A stretch of DNA of 64,000 bases from Hemerocallis citrina (taxonomy: Eukaryota; Streptophyta; Magnoliopsida; Asparagales; Asphodelaceae), in assembly GCA_017893485.1 (NCBI GenBank), contig CM030363.1:87499730-87563729 (forward strand), read 5' to 3'. The notes under the pieces were generated by a model. That model made no database searches, was not told the DNA's origin, and saw only the letters and a program-made list of their open reading frames with translations. The translations under genes and the position numbers were made by a program. Of this stretch, positions 22,141-32,730 are shown in pieces. Position 1 is the first letter of the stretch. Every line of letters starts with the position of its first letter.

Positions 22141-22429
22141 CAGTTTGATGTTTCCAATCAAATTTTTATAGTGATTCACTAGTTTTATGTCATCTTGTGG
22201 TATTTTTTATGAGTATTCTTGTCCTTACACTCCTTAATAAAACCGTGTTGAAGAGTGCAAGAACTGTCAGTTGTTGGAGGCTGCAAGGTCCATGCTCCTT
22301 AACGGTTCTGAGTCCTAATTCTAAGTTACTACCAAATCAGAGTGAATTGTTGAAAGCCTCGGGCAGATATAGAAGGTTAGTTGATAAGCGAATCTTATAG
22401 TTACCTGTCCTAATATTGCATATTCTGTT

Positions 22430-23020
22430 AGCATGGATAGTCAGTTTATGGCAGCTCATCGCACTACTCATTGCAATATGTTGAATTCTTCAGCATTTGA
22501 AAAGTGCAGTAGGTCGAGGTTTGATTTACACAGATGGAGGACATTATCGAATAGATTGATTTGTTGATACAGATTATGCAGGATGTCCAACTTCTAGAAG
22601 ATTTACAACTGGGTATTGTGTGTTTGTAGGCGGGAATCTAGTGTCTTGAAAAAGTAAGAAGCAGCCGGTGGTGTCGGGATCAAGTGTAGAATTAGAGTAT
22701 GGAGCTCTTACTGATATTATTTGTTAGCTTATACGTGTAAGAAGACTACTGGGTGAATTGAGAGTAGTATAATCTAGCTTAATGAGGTTGTATTGTCATA
22801 ATCAGACAACACTATATTACATCAAATCATGTCTTTCATGAACGAACAAAGCACATTGAAGTTGATTATCATGTTGTTCGCAAAAAGGTTGTTAGGACTG
22901 AGGAGGATCTTAGGAAGATTGAGACATGTCATGTGTACACCAGTGATCAGCTAGCCGACATTCTTATAAAGCCATTACAAGTGCTAGAATTCAATTTATT
23001 TGTGACAAATTAAGCATGTA
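22430..23020 (+). pseudogene. Copia RT end and RNase H remnant (element E)
   Basis: The segment matches the C-terminus of copia pol: DSQFMAAHRTTH, then the RNase H block DYAGCPTSRRFTTGYCVFVG and KSKKQPVVSGSSVELEYGAL, then VFHERTKHIEVDYHVV and the terminal SDQLADILIKPLQ. Several stops and frame changes are present. The part between integrase (22140) and this block is too short for a normal integrase plus RT, so an internal deletion is inferred. Confidence 0.8.
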
Positions 23021-23049
23021 TGACATTTATGCTCCAACTTGAGGATGAG

Positions 23050-23178
23050 TATTATAATAGTGGAGTATTAGTTTAACTACATACGGGTAAACCATGTGCT
23101 TGTAATTGAGTGACATATATGTAATCGAATGCTATGCAGAGAGTATAAGAAATAATAATCCAATAATTTCCCTTTTCA
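23050..23178 (+). repeat. 3' LTR of element E
   Basis: 129 bp, preceded by the purine tract GAGGATGAG (23041-23049) and ending CCCTTTTCA. It pairs with 20126-20254 at equal length. The target duplication AAGAT follows. Confidence 0.85.
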
Positions 23179-23183
23179 AAGAT

Positions 23184-24589
23184 GATATAGCTTGTTTTGT
23201 TCTCCTGCTGGTTTTAGCTTGCTCGTAGAAGAACCAACAGACTGTCCTGGGCTTCTAGTTGATCTAGTTCAATCCGGAGAATATCACACTGATGTAACTA
23301 AAACTATAGTTCTGATATAGTTATGAGAACAACTTTTCTCCATCTATATTTCTCTGTAATTCTATTAATGTCAGTCTCACAATATAGCAAAAGCATCCTC
23401 CATCTTTAATGCCGAACGATGGAAAATAGTGTCTATTGTGTTCCTGAAGTGCTAGCAGGAACTATGAAGAGAACAACAGCACACATGCCGATAATTCCAC
23501 TAAAATAATCATGTCAAATAGACTATGTTAACACCCTTTTTAGAGCATATTAAACATATGTGTGACAATTTTTGCTATAAATATATGGAACAGTAGTAGA
23601 TTGATAACCTAAAGAAAAAAAAAACACTACTAATTCATAAACTATACAGGAGAAATAAAGGATGACGAATTCGATTTTAATAATTCTTCTAACATGAAAT
23701 TCAGAATCCTTACTCCAAAGCTGCTTCGAATTAATATGCAAATCCGACCCAAGTTGGAAAAAAAATACAGCTTATATATTACCTTCTCAAGTCAGTATAA
23801 TAGCCCAGGGAGACAGAGAGATGGAGAGAGACTTTAAGAACATAAAGTTTAAGTAACCCCAGCAATGATGCATCCTCATTCAACCAACAAAAATTAGGTT
23901 CCATGCTAACAATATTTTTTCTGCTAAACCCTTGTCGCCAGAGAAATCCAAACCCAAATTCTAGATCAGGAGGGGTTGGCATGCTCTAGCCGCCACCACC
24001 TCCAGCCTCTTCCCCTTATTATCCTCTTCTCCCACCTTTCTTTACCATCTTCATGGCCCTTATCCCTCCCCTTCCCCCTTTCAGCCCCTTCACCCCTCCT
24101 CTTCATCGGAATCTCCAATCGAGCCTGTTCCCAAGGCTCTACAACGTTGAGCAAACCCAATCGAGCATGTTGCCAATCGATATTGGCTGATGGGCCCCAC
24201 TCCCAAATCTAACTAGCCCAATCTCCTTGGTTTGCGATTGAGGCGCTGAAGGAGGTGAAGTCGACTTCAGATTCAGAATAGGAGACTTCAGTGTGTTTAG
24301 ATAGTTTGATAGAGAGGAAGGAGGAGGTGGTGAAGGAGATGTCGTGTTGGCATCGGTTTCATGGAGGGTTTGCTGAGAAGTAGTTGAAGATACACGAATC
24401 ACGTTCAATAGGGAAGGAGGAGAGGAATTAAGAAATAAGTAGACCGCACGATAAGAAGGAGAGGAATAAAAAATATTATTAACGGGGGCAAAAACCGTGC
24501 CTAATCATGACCGCACAATTTCCACACGAATCTCGGAATTCCTATGAGCAAGATGGTCGTTTCGTGGCAACTACAAGCCCACAATCTTT
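23184..24589. other. Unassigned region between elements E and C
   Basis: About 1.4 kb with no recognised element ends. On the minus strand an open frame at 24408-24139 encodes a Ser/Pro-rich peptide (SPSPPPPSSL...), which could be the first exon of a host gene but has no recognisable domain. The plus strand at 23976-24212 is a low-complexity Leu/Pro frame. I cannot assign a function to either. Confidence 0.3.
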
Positions 24590-25072
24590 ACATGGACCGA
24601 TCATGGGCCCATTACACCAGCTTAACCCACGAATGGGGACAACCAGCAGCCCAATCAGGAGTTATTGACTAACCAGTTAAAGATGGTAATCAAATCCCTG
24701 AGATTAGGGATTTGATTAATGGATGAAATCCCTGAAATTCGGGAGACCTTCCAATTCAGTTGGTGAAATCATCCCCTAACTGCTGCCACTCAAGCCTATA
24801 AATAAGACCCCTCCTCCTCCTCCTCTATCATGAGGTAATCAATCATTTGCCTATCAAGCCCAGTTTAACTTTTCTGCTTACTGACTTGATCGGAATCATC
24901 CTTGTGTTTCAGACTGCCCTTGCAGGTTTCCGGCAGGACGCCAGCCTACACATCCACCACAAAATTCAAAATACTAGCCTCTCATCCACGTATGATCGAT
25001 GGCTGAAATATGATCTTTCCACTTTAATCCAAGAAATCATCATTTGTTCCTCCCATGCCGAAAAAAGCAGCA
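24590..25072 (+). repeat. 5' LTR of element C (start uncertain)
   Basis: A TATA box CTATAAATAAG (24796-24806) with a CTCCTCCTCC tract downstream is followed by a region resembling R/U5 of elements A and B (GACTTGATCGG...CTTGCAGG). The inferred end is AAGCAGCA at 25072, corresponding to CGGCAACA in A and B. The true 5' boundary could lie upstream or downstream of 24590. Confidence 0.55.
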
Positions 25073-25077
25073 TAAGA

Positions 25078-25094
25078 TTTACACCATCTATGGA
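25078..25094 (+). other. Degenerate primer-binding site of element C
   Basis: TTTACACCATCTATGGA aligns with TTGGCGCCGTCTGTAGG of element B, with CG sites changed to CA or TA. It sits 5 bp after the inferred LTR end, the same spacing as in B. In Tat elements this site pairs with the 3' end of a tRNA such as tRNA-Asp. Confidence 0.6.
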
Positions 25095-25674
25095 AAATTT
25101 TAGATCCAACCTCCTATACATATCCCTTAACCTATGAGCCTCCTCCTACCATGGCACACAAAGCAAGGAAGACAAATACAGAATAGCGGCAGGTGGACCC
25201 CCCTCCACCTCCTCCTCTGATTAACTTGTCCCGCAGCAAAGCGGCCACTCAAGGGTCGCAACAGTCGCGTGTTGAACACCGACTGGGCTGTAAAGAGTTG
25301 AGTGCCCAGTAGGGCAGGACTTTTAAATCTAATCAATAACTGATAGGAAGAGGAGGACCTCTACCCCTACATTGAGTTCAACCGCTTCAAGAGTGGGGAG
25401 GGCCATTCAGGTCGCTAGCTGTGCCAAAGTAATCCCTCCCAGCACGAGCGAGAGAAGGAGCAAAGCCGCTCCTCCAGGGATTGGCGAGTCCCTAAAGGCC
25501 ACTAGGAGGAAGGGGCCACACTACCAAAGCTGAATTCCATGAATTCCATAACAAGGTCCTCCAAGCCCGCCGAAGAGGCACCAGAAATGACCATCAATTA
25601 GATAAACCGCATCTCAGTCTATCGACCATGAGGAGTCCTACGGATCCACCCGATCTGTGGGATGAGAAGACACA

Positions 25675-26932
25675 GTGATGAAGCTGCTTCGGAAAATGGA
25701 GGACTGGCTCAGTCAGATTGGGGAAGATAGGCCGCGGTCTAACATGGGCTACCGACCCATTCGACTTTCATTGTCTCCTTTCATCCTGAGGCCCCCATCT
25801 CAAAAAAGCTTCAAGCCACCTGTCTTCGAAACATACAATGGTGTTTCAGACCTAACTAATCACATCGAGTGTTTTAAAAATCTCATGATCCTTCCATGCT
25901 CGATGTCAGCTAGGTACGATGTGAGCAACTGGGAGTACCACTCTCTTCTCGAACCTCACTCGAGTAAGGAGTGGTACTCCCAGCTTGCCCCCAGCTTCAT
26001 CGACTCATTCGACCAGCTCGAGTAGAGTTTCATAACCCATTTTGTGACCAACTGTAAGGCTGAGAAAAAGAGCACTTCGTTGTTGGATTTGTAGCAAAAG
26101 GACGGAGAATCGCTCCAGGACTTTGTCCAAAGGTTTATGGCTGAGGCAAGGTCCATCCCTTCTCTAGATGTCATGGTCGCAACGGCTGCCTTTAGCACAA
26201 TGTCGGGCATGACCTCCTAAAGACCTCACTTGTTAAAAAGCCCCCAACAAAGTTTCCCGACCTCCTTCGTTGTAACGCCCCGAGCCCCGCTCAAACAAAT
26301 TCTAATAGCAGCCCACCACAGGTTACCTCATAATAGGTGTTTGGACTATTTGGTGCCTCTTAATCTTAAGCAATCTAATATATACATACACAATCCTAAC
26401 TCACCTTCCATGTGGGACTAAGTGACCACCACCTATCATGAACACAATGACCCCATAGTAATTAATTCATTCTTTCTATAGGCTCTATACACACACTACC
26501 AAATCTATAGGTCCATCTAACTATGAATTAATTACTAATTCCACCATGCAGGCCCATCTCATATGGGGTATTACATTCGTAGCAAGAAATACATCGGGAC
26601 CGAGGATGCCTTACATCCCGATGGCCGTAAAAGCTCCCCCCCACCAAGGGGACAAGGAAGTTGGAAAATGCTGATGGGCCAAAAAAGTCTCAAAAGGATG
26701 TCTCCGGGCAGAGGCATCCGCCCTCGGTGCTCCGATTCGACAACTTTACTCTGCTCAATGCGAGTGTTTCCACTATCCTAATGGAGATTGAGGGAGAGGG
26801 GCTGACCTGACCCCCCTCTCCCCCCACCAAAAAAACAAATAGGAAGAGAGATAGGAGATTCTGGTGCCAATTTTATCAAGACCACGGTCCATGAGACCGA
26901 TAATTATCGAGCTCTGGAAGACGAGAAAGAAG
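25675..26932 (+). pseudogene. gag of element C, interrupted by S5 and H
   Basis: Matches the retrotransposon Gag of element B: FKPPVFETYNGVSDLTNHIE, EWYSQLAPSFIDSFDQLE, FITHFVTNCKAEK, then SLQDFV-RFMAEARSIPSLD. A 49-bp piece around the EWY motif seems duplicated or inverted (GGGAGTACCACTC near 25930). After S5 it continues as KKYIGTEDALHPDGRK, and the zinc-knuckle-like HETDNYRALEDE stretch precedes H. Beyond H, at 48571, ALISRGYLSKFTQRDQR completes it. Stops and shifts are frequent. Gag would form the virus-like particle coat. Confidence 0.75.
26271..26575. mobile_element. S5: 305-bp solo LTR (or short LTR-type element) in C gag
   Basis: Begins TGTAACGCCCCG and ends GGGGTATTACA, flanked by TTCGT (26266-26270 and 26576-26580). 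It contains CCTTCCATGTGGGACTA, a motif common in short plant LTRs. It is much shorter than S3, S4 and S6, so it belongs to another family with the same type of ends. Orientation is not clear. Confidence 0.85.
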
Positions 26933-26945
26933 TAGGGGTGGTAGA

Positions 26946-27522
26946 TGTTGCCACTGAATCTGGTGTGGGGGCAATAGACAGAATTTGTAGGTTCGTAGGA
27001 ACTCGACTAGGCCGAATCTTACTTCTTCCCTTGTGAACAAGTTGACTCCTTGATGCTTCCGCGGACCCACACAAATGTTCGAAACACCGGGATGGATCCC
27101 GGCGACGAACCCTCCGACGCTCTTGTCAATACCAGAAAAAGTAAAGGAAAAGAGCTTGAGTGGACAAAGATTGATCACCTATGACTGTAGGAGGTAGGGG
27201 GTATTTATAGTCGCCGTAGGGATCTGTTTCAGGATCAGAATGAATCCCTACTTCCCGGTGTGGCTGGATAGGGGTGGTTAGAACCACCTCCTTAGGATAA
27301 GGACGAAACATGATTTCCTTCTATCCTGTTGAACTGGTCCATAACAGGTTGAGATCCGTTCTCAGCTGAACAGATCCATTCATAGGTTAGCGGATTCAAG
27401 AGGAGATACCTGATTCCCAATTCGGACCTGTCTGTAGGTGAACTTATCATCTTCCCCCTGTGACTTTAAGATTCGTGCCTACTTTGAATGGTTCCGATTT
27501 AACCCCATTTTTAGCCATATCA
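26946..27522 (-). repeat. 3' LTR of element B
   Basis: On the plus strand it begins TGTTGCCACTG and ends ATTTTTAGCCATATCA. The next plus-strand bases CGAGCCCCCCACTCCC are the complement of the polypurine tract. A TATA box (minus strand, TATAAATACCCCCTACC) lies near 27200. It pairs with 46185-46760. Confidence 0.9.
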
Positions 27523-28090
27523 CGAGCCCCCCACTCCCAAAGACTGTGTGTTACAGCCTTTGGGGAGTAGTTTTTTGTTTTAATGGCGTATAAGGCTTTA
27601 TCAGAGTTCTCACAAGGCATTCGAATCTTGTTTGAAGGGTGACGGTGTTTTTCAGAGCTAGTAATGTGCCCAAGTTCGTCCTTAGGCCCTTCTGGATTTT
27701 TGGTGATTTTTCTCGATTTTTTAATTATTTTTTTGAATTAGTTATTTAATTTTGCGAAGCAACAATCTAATTTCAAGAAGCATCAATTAATTATTCTAAT
27801 AAATAATTATTTACCCACGAGCTTTAAAGTATTTTTCCTAAATTTATAATTATTTTTTAGAATTTTTAATTAATTTTTCTGAATTTTTAATTATTTTTTT
27901 GGAATTTTTAAATAATTAATTCGAATTTTAATTAAAATAAAAGATTTATCACCAGATTTATGACGTGGCGCAATCTGATTCGTCCATTGTGCATCGGCGC
28001 GAAGTTCTGAACGATCAGACGGTGGGGCGGCATTGAGCGATGTGGACGAATCTGTGGCCTTGATCAGGTTTTGATGCAGTTTAGAAGTAA
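27523..28090. other. Polypurine tract and AT-rich 3' untranslated block of element B
   Basis: Starts with the polypurine tract (minus strand GGGAGTGGGGGGCTCG, 27523-27538) and continues into AT-rich DNA with AATTAATT words, homologous to 4380-4783 of element A. No coding potential. Confidence 0.65.
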
Positions 28091-28125
28091 TCTGACGGCT
28101 TGTGTAGCTCGGCAGAATTTTCTCA

Positions 28126-28600
28126 GTATGAGCAGCTCGGAATGCCAGTCGCTCGGATTGGGATTCCGAGCGACATGGCACAATCAGGGGCGTCCATCTG
28201 GCATCAGCACAAATACCTTGACGATCCGATGGTGGATCTGTATTCGACCACGTAGCCGAATCAGGGACACTCATCAGGTTGTGGCATGAATTTTGAGACG
28301 ATCAGACGGTTCTCCTGGCTCGACAGCATTTTCTACGTATGAGCAACTCGGAATGCCAGTCGCTCGAATTGGGATTCCGAGCGACATGGTGCAATATGGG
28401 GCATCCATCTGGCATCAGCACGAATACCTTGAAGATCCAACGGTGGATCTGTATTCGACCACGTGGTCGAATCCGGAATGCTCATCAGGTTATGGCACAA
28501 ATTTTGAGACGATCAGACGGTTCTCATGGCTCGACAGCATTTTCTCTGTATGAGCAGCTCGGAATGCCATTCGCTCGGATTGGGATTCCGAGCGAGGTGC
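28126..28600. repeat. 211-bp tandem repeat of element B, two full units and a partial
   Basis: TATGAGCAGCTCGGAATGCC recurs at about 28126, 28337 and 28548, a period of 211 bp. Each unit contains the palindrome-like CTCGGATTGGGATTCCGAG. It grades directly into the 203-bp array, and both share AGCTCGG and GGATT(T)GGGTTCCGAGCGA motifs, so they derive from one ancestral unit. Confidence 0.85.
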
Positions 28601-28689
28601 GAATCACGAGGCAAAAGGGCATGGATCAAGAGAAAATGTGATTTCTGTCGACGCGGTGAGATCTGAGTCGTCTGATCGAGACAGGCACG

Positions 28690-29420
28690 AATCATGAGGG
28701 AAAAGTCATTTTTCTCTAATACACAGCTCGGTGTCACAATTGCTCGGATTTGGGTTCCAAGCGACGTGGCACTATCTGGGCCGTCTGATGAAGATCAAGC
28801 GCGAATCACGAGGCACGAAGGTGTGGATCACGAGAAAACGTGATTTCTATCGACATGGCGAGATCTGAGCCGTCTGATTAAGATTAGGTGCGAATCACGA
28901 AGAGAAAGTCATTTTTCTCCAATACGCAGCTCGGTGTCACAGTTGCTCGGATTTGGGTTCTGAGCGATGTGGCACGATCTGGGCCGTCCGATGAAGATCA
29001 GGCACGAATCACGAGGCATGAAGGCATGGATCACGAGAAAACGTGATTTCTGTCAACATGGTGAGATCTGAGCTGTCAGATTGAGATTAGGCACGAATCA
29101 CGAGGAGAAAGTCATTTTTTTCTAATACGCAGCTCGATGTCACAGTGGTTCGGATTTGGGTTCCGAGCAATGTGGCACGATTTGGACCGTCTGATGAAGA
29201 TCAGGTGCGAATCACGAGGCACGAAGGCATGGATTACGAGAAAACATGATTTCTCTCGACGCGGCGAGATCTGAGCCGTCTGATTGAGATCAGGTGCGAA
29301 TGACGAGGAAAAATTTGTTTTTCTCCAATACGCAGCTCGGTGTCACAGTTGCTCGAATTTGGGTTCCAAGCTACGTGGCACGATCTGGACCGTCTGATGA
29401 AGATCAGACCTGAATCACGA
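28690..29420. repeat. 203-bp tandem repeat of element B, about 3.5 units
   Basis: AATACGCAGCTCGGTGTCAC (or close variants) recurs at 28718, 28921, 29124 and 29327, exactly 203 bp apart. Each unit has ATCACGAGAAAACGTGATTT, an inverted repeat, and GATCTGAGCCGTCTGAT. The array lies between the AT-rich block and the antisense gene, the same position as the arrays of A and C. Confidence 0.9.
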
Positions 29421-29707
29421 GGCACGTGGCATGGTTCTCGAGGATTTTGGCGTTTAGTCTTCTGGTGGGCCGCTGTGGGGGCCGAAAGCACTCGAAAGCC
29501 CACCCGAATATGCCTTAACGCTATAAGTTTTTACTGCCTCCCCAACTCCTCATTTCTTACTTTTCACTTTCACTTCACATTTCACTCAAGTCATTCTTTG
29601 CTCTTGAGCGGCGCTGCTAGCATTTGTGGCCAAGCGATAAACTTTCTGGCGAGCTATTCCGACCGTAGATGTCACTTCAAGGTAAACTATCTGAACCTTA
29701 AATTGCA

Positions 29708-31853
29708 ATGTCTAGAGTGTCATCGGGGAATGAAACCTCCACCTCGGACCAACCGAGCTTTAGTGGTCCCCCCAAGCAAGGGGAAGGAAGTGGCGAGGTC
29801 GGCCATCGTCGAGACCATTGTCAAGAAGGTGAGGGGGGCTAGTGCACTGGGTTGGCTACCGTCGACACTGTCGAGCCTCGGAATGGTCAGGAGCTACTCC
29901 GGAGACATTCTGGGAGATCGGCTGCCTACAAGGAGAACAGTCCGAGGGACCCTTTCGAGGTAGACGAGATCCCCTCAGTTATGATCAAGGCAGATCTTCA
30001 TCGAATTAGGAAGGGGTTCCGGATCCCAAAGGAGTACACCCTGCTCCTCCCCGGTCCAGGCTCTGAGCATGCACGGGGACGTCGCCAGACACCTGCGTCT
30101 TCTCATACGACGCACTCAATGCCGGCCTTCGGCTACCCCTGTCACCGTTCGTAGTCGAGGTGCTACAATGGTATGGCTTGAGTCTGGTGCAGTTCATGCC
30201 GAACATGTGGCGGCACATCATCGCCTTCATCCTCCAGAGTCAGGTGGTGGGCGCATCCAGCCTCAGCTTGTCATTCTTCGTAGCCTCTACCGATCTGCCG
30301 AATGAGCAAGATGGAGTACCGGTACTACTTTTCATCGAGGAGGGGGGTCAAACTGATTGAGAACCCAGACTCCATCAAGCATTGGAAGTAAAAGTATTTT
30401 CTGATCCGAGGCCCCAAGCCATGGAGCTTTCCGACGGTGTGGAAGGAGGACGTTCCGAAGTGGGCGAAGGCCAAGCCGGTGCTGACTAAGGAAGAAGAAG
30501 AGGTCGTGTCGAAGATCCTCAGTCTTCCGACCCTCGGGTGGAAAGATATCATCGAGGAGGTCCTTTTCGGTGGGGGTCTCAGTCCGATCGACCCTAGTAT
30601 GCCCCTTCTATTTGTGCTTCTTTCTCTTTTGCGTATATATGTTTCTTTTTATATCACTAACTCTTTCTCTGAATTTTCTTCTTCAGAAGCCCCCGACATA
30701 GATTTCAAGGCTTTTTTGGCGAAGCGAAGCACGGTAGCGGCGAAGGTGACGTGCAGCAAGAAGTGGAAGAGGACGGCGACGGGGCCTCCTTCCGGCCGAG
30801 CGGCTCAGATGCCCTCAGCTCCTACGGCCATCGTTGACTTGGTCAGCGACTCCCCCTCAGCTCCACAGGTCATGCTCCCCTCAACTGCGACCCCCGAGTG
30901 TTCGAGGGGGGCATTCTCGGCCGGAGCTGCACTGGCCCTCGAAGTGCTGCCGCTTACGGCCGAAGCAGAGGCCATCCTCACCGAGGAACACAAGAAGATC
31001 TTCCTCTCGTACTGGAGAGTGATGAAGCTCGATGGCTTCCTCGGTGATGCGGCAATGAGCATGCAGGTCGTGCGCCACTTGTCGACCCCGAAGGATCGTG
31101 CGACGCTGAAGGCTGTCAGGATCGATGACGACGCATTGGAGATTGCTCAAGCAATGATGTCGGTAAGTGTTCTCGCTCTGCTCTCCTAAATTTCGGAGTT
31201 CACGGTTGTTGGTTCTCACGCTCTTCACCTTTAATTTTCAGACCATCCGCGACTTCAGCCACATGCTCGAACAGTTCGCCGGGCAGGAGAAGGAGTTGAA
31301 GGCATCGAACGATTGAGAGCGGGCGGAGCGTGCCAAGGCAGTGAAGTTGTTCGAGGCCGAGCAATGGCTCTCGACGTCCCGAGCTGCCGAGGTTAGCATC
31401 CTAGAGGCTGCTCTTGCCAAGGTGCTCGAGTGCTCAGCGGCCGAAGCTGCGAAAGTCGAGGAGTTGGAGACGGAGAAGGCTCGTGTCGAGGAGGAGCTGG
31501 CGAAGGCCCTGAAGGTGTCAGAGGAGGCATTGAAGGAGCGGGAGGCGAAGGTGGATGAGGCAAGGAAGGCCATCTAAGACGAGGCGGAGGCCCATATGAT
31601 GACCAACATGGAGGAGGCCGACGCTCGGGCCCTCAAGCATATTGCGGCTCGTCTCCCCGACTTCGACAGTGCGGGGTACCACCTCTACGACCCGGTAGAA
31701 GGTGAGGAGATCATTCCCTTAGCCGAGGTCGAACCCGAAGGGGATGGTGAAGAAGCCGAAGGAGGTGAAGAGGAGGTGGTGAATCCCGAAGGGGCGCTCG
31801 TGACATTGCCGAGCGAGAGCGCCTCGGAGCAGCACCTCGAGGTGGCTCCTTGA
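29708..31853 (+). pseudogene. aORF1 of element B: Transposase_28-type antisense gene, three exons
   Basis: ATG at 29708 opens a Ser-rich start matching that of A. Exon 1 (to 30596) then carries the Transposase_28-type domain in shifting frames: IVETIVKKVRG, FEVDEIPSVMIKADL, FRIPKEYTLLLPGPG, VEVLQWYGLSLVQFMPN, and TLGWKDIIEEVLFGGG. Intron 1 is 30597-30686 and intron 2 is 31163-31241 (GTAAGT...TTTCAG). Exon 2 has TEEHKKIFLSYWRVMKLDGF. Exon 3 (31242-31853) is a coiled coil ending in RLPDFDSAGYHLYDP and an acidic tail, with stops at 31314 and 31574. At least three frameshifts in exon 1 make it a pseudogene. It is antisense to pol. Confidence 0.8.
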
Positions 31854-32084
31854 CTAAGTTTTTTTTCTCTCTCTCTCTCTTTTTTTTTGTTGTTCTCTAT
31901 GTATTGCCTCGTTGCGGACTGGCCACCGCCTTTGCTTTGAATGAAAAAAATTCTCTTTTTTCTAAGTGTTGAAGGAGTTTTTTTTTTGCCTAAGTGTTGG
32001 AGAAGTTTCCAATTTTGTCTCGTTTTTTTGAGTTGTTGGATATGAGTCAAGTAAACTTAGAACTCCATGCTCTGGCTCTTTTCA
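31854..32084. other. 3' flank of aORF1 with conserved GCGGACTGGCCACCGCC motif
   Basis: Begins with CT and T runs, then TTGCGGACTGGCCACCGCC (about 31914-31932) and TTTGAATGAAAAAAAT, a likely polyadenylation region. The motif recurs near 555-570 in A and twice in C (52990-53010, 54073-54093). It ends at a TTTTCAG possible splice acceptor before aORF2. Confidence 0.55.
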
Positions 32085-32730
32085 GATCATCGAAGCGCTA
32101 CAGGTCGCCGAAGTGCCTCATCTCAAGGCCGGTCTAGGGTCGAAGAGATTGGGGCTCGCGAGGAACCAAGAGCGGCTGTAACCCATGTTTTCCATTTTTG
32201 TGTATTTTTGGGTGTATTTTTCGTTTCAATGTATTTTCTCTCTTTGTATTCCTCTTGTATTCTTTTGGACCGTATATTAGAGTTTTATTTCAATATATTT
32301 TCATTTTATTAGTCTCGTCTTCTTTTATTTGGGTTCTTGATTCGCCGTCCGTCTTTTGTTTCGTTCTTTTTGTTCGGGCCATTATTTTGGTTTCTTATAT
32401 ATATATATTTTTCATGTCCTATCCTTTATACCTAAAACTCATTTGTGGACCAGTACCTATTATAAAATCCTATTCACTAAAATACCCAAACCTATTACTA
32501 CTCCTAAACAGCCAACTACCCAATCCAGTTAATTACCCCTATGCAATTAACCCCTTGACCTCTAACTTAAACCACCTGTGTTTCAAAACCCAACTAACCA
32601 AACCCATAATTCTTGAGCCTACTTCTACCCATGCAAACCCGACCTGTAGCCTGCTGTGTGCCGCCTTCCTCTTCGACTCAACCCTACTTCAACCCATATA
32701 TATACCTTCTTCTAACAAGGCAGTCGACCC

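Larger units (their letters stand above)
20126..23178 (+). mobile_element. Element E: short Ty1/copia retrotransposon, degenerate
   Basis: Two 129-bp LTRs (20126-20254 and 23050-23178) share their sequence with about 20-25 differences, and AAGAT flanks both ends (20121-20125 and 23179-23183). A primer-binding site TGGTATCAGG follows the first LTR, and a purine tract GAGGATGAG precedes the second. The inside holds an RRM pseudogene, protease, GAG-pre-integrase, integrase start and RNase H remnants. A large deletion has removed the rest of integrase and most of RT. The LTRs start TATT rather than TG, probably by mutation. Confidence 0.9.

Noticed and set aside
24139..24408. Minus-strand Ser/Pro-rich 89-aa frame as a host gene exon
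   Set aside because: No domain, no clear splice donor and no supporting neighbour exon; left as unassigned.
27523..29420. Separate insertion between B's left LTR and aORF1
   Set aside because: The AT-rich block and array match the position and partly the sequence of element A, so they belong to B.
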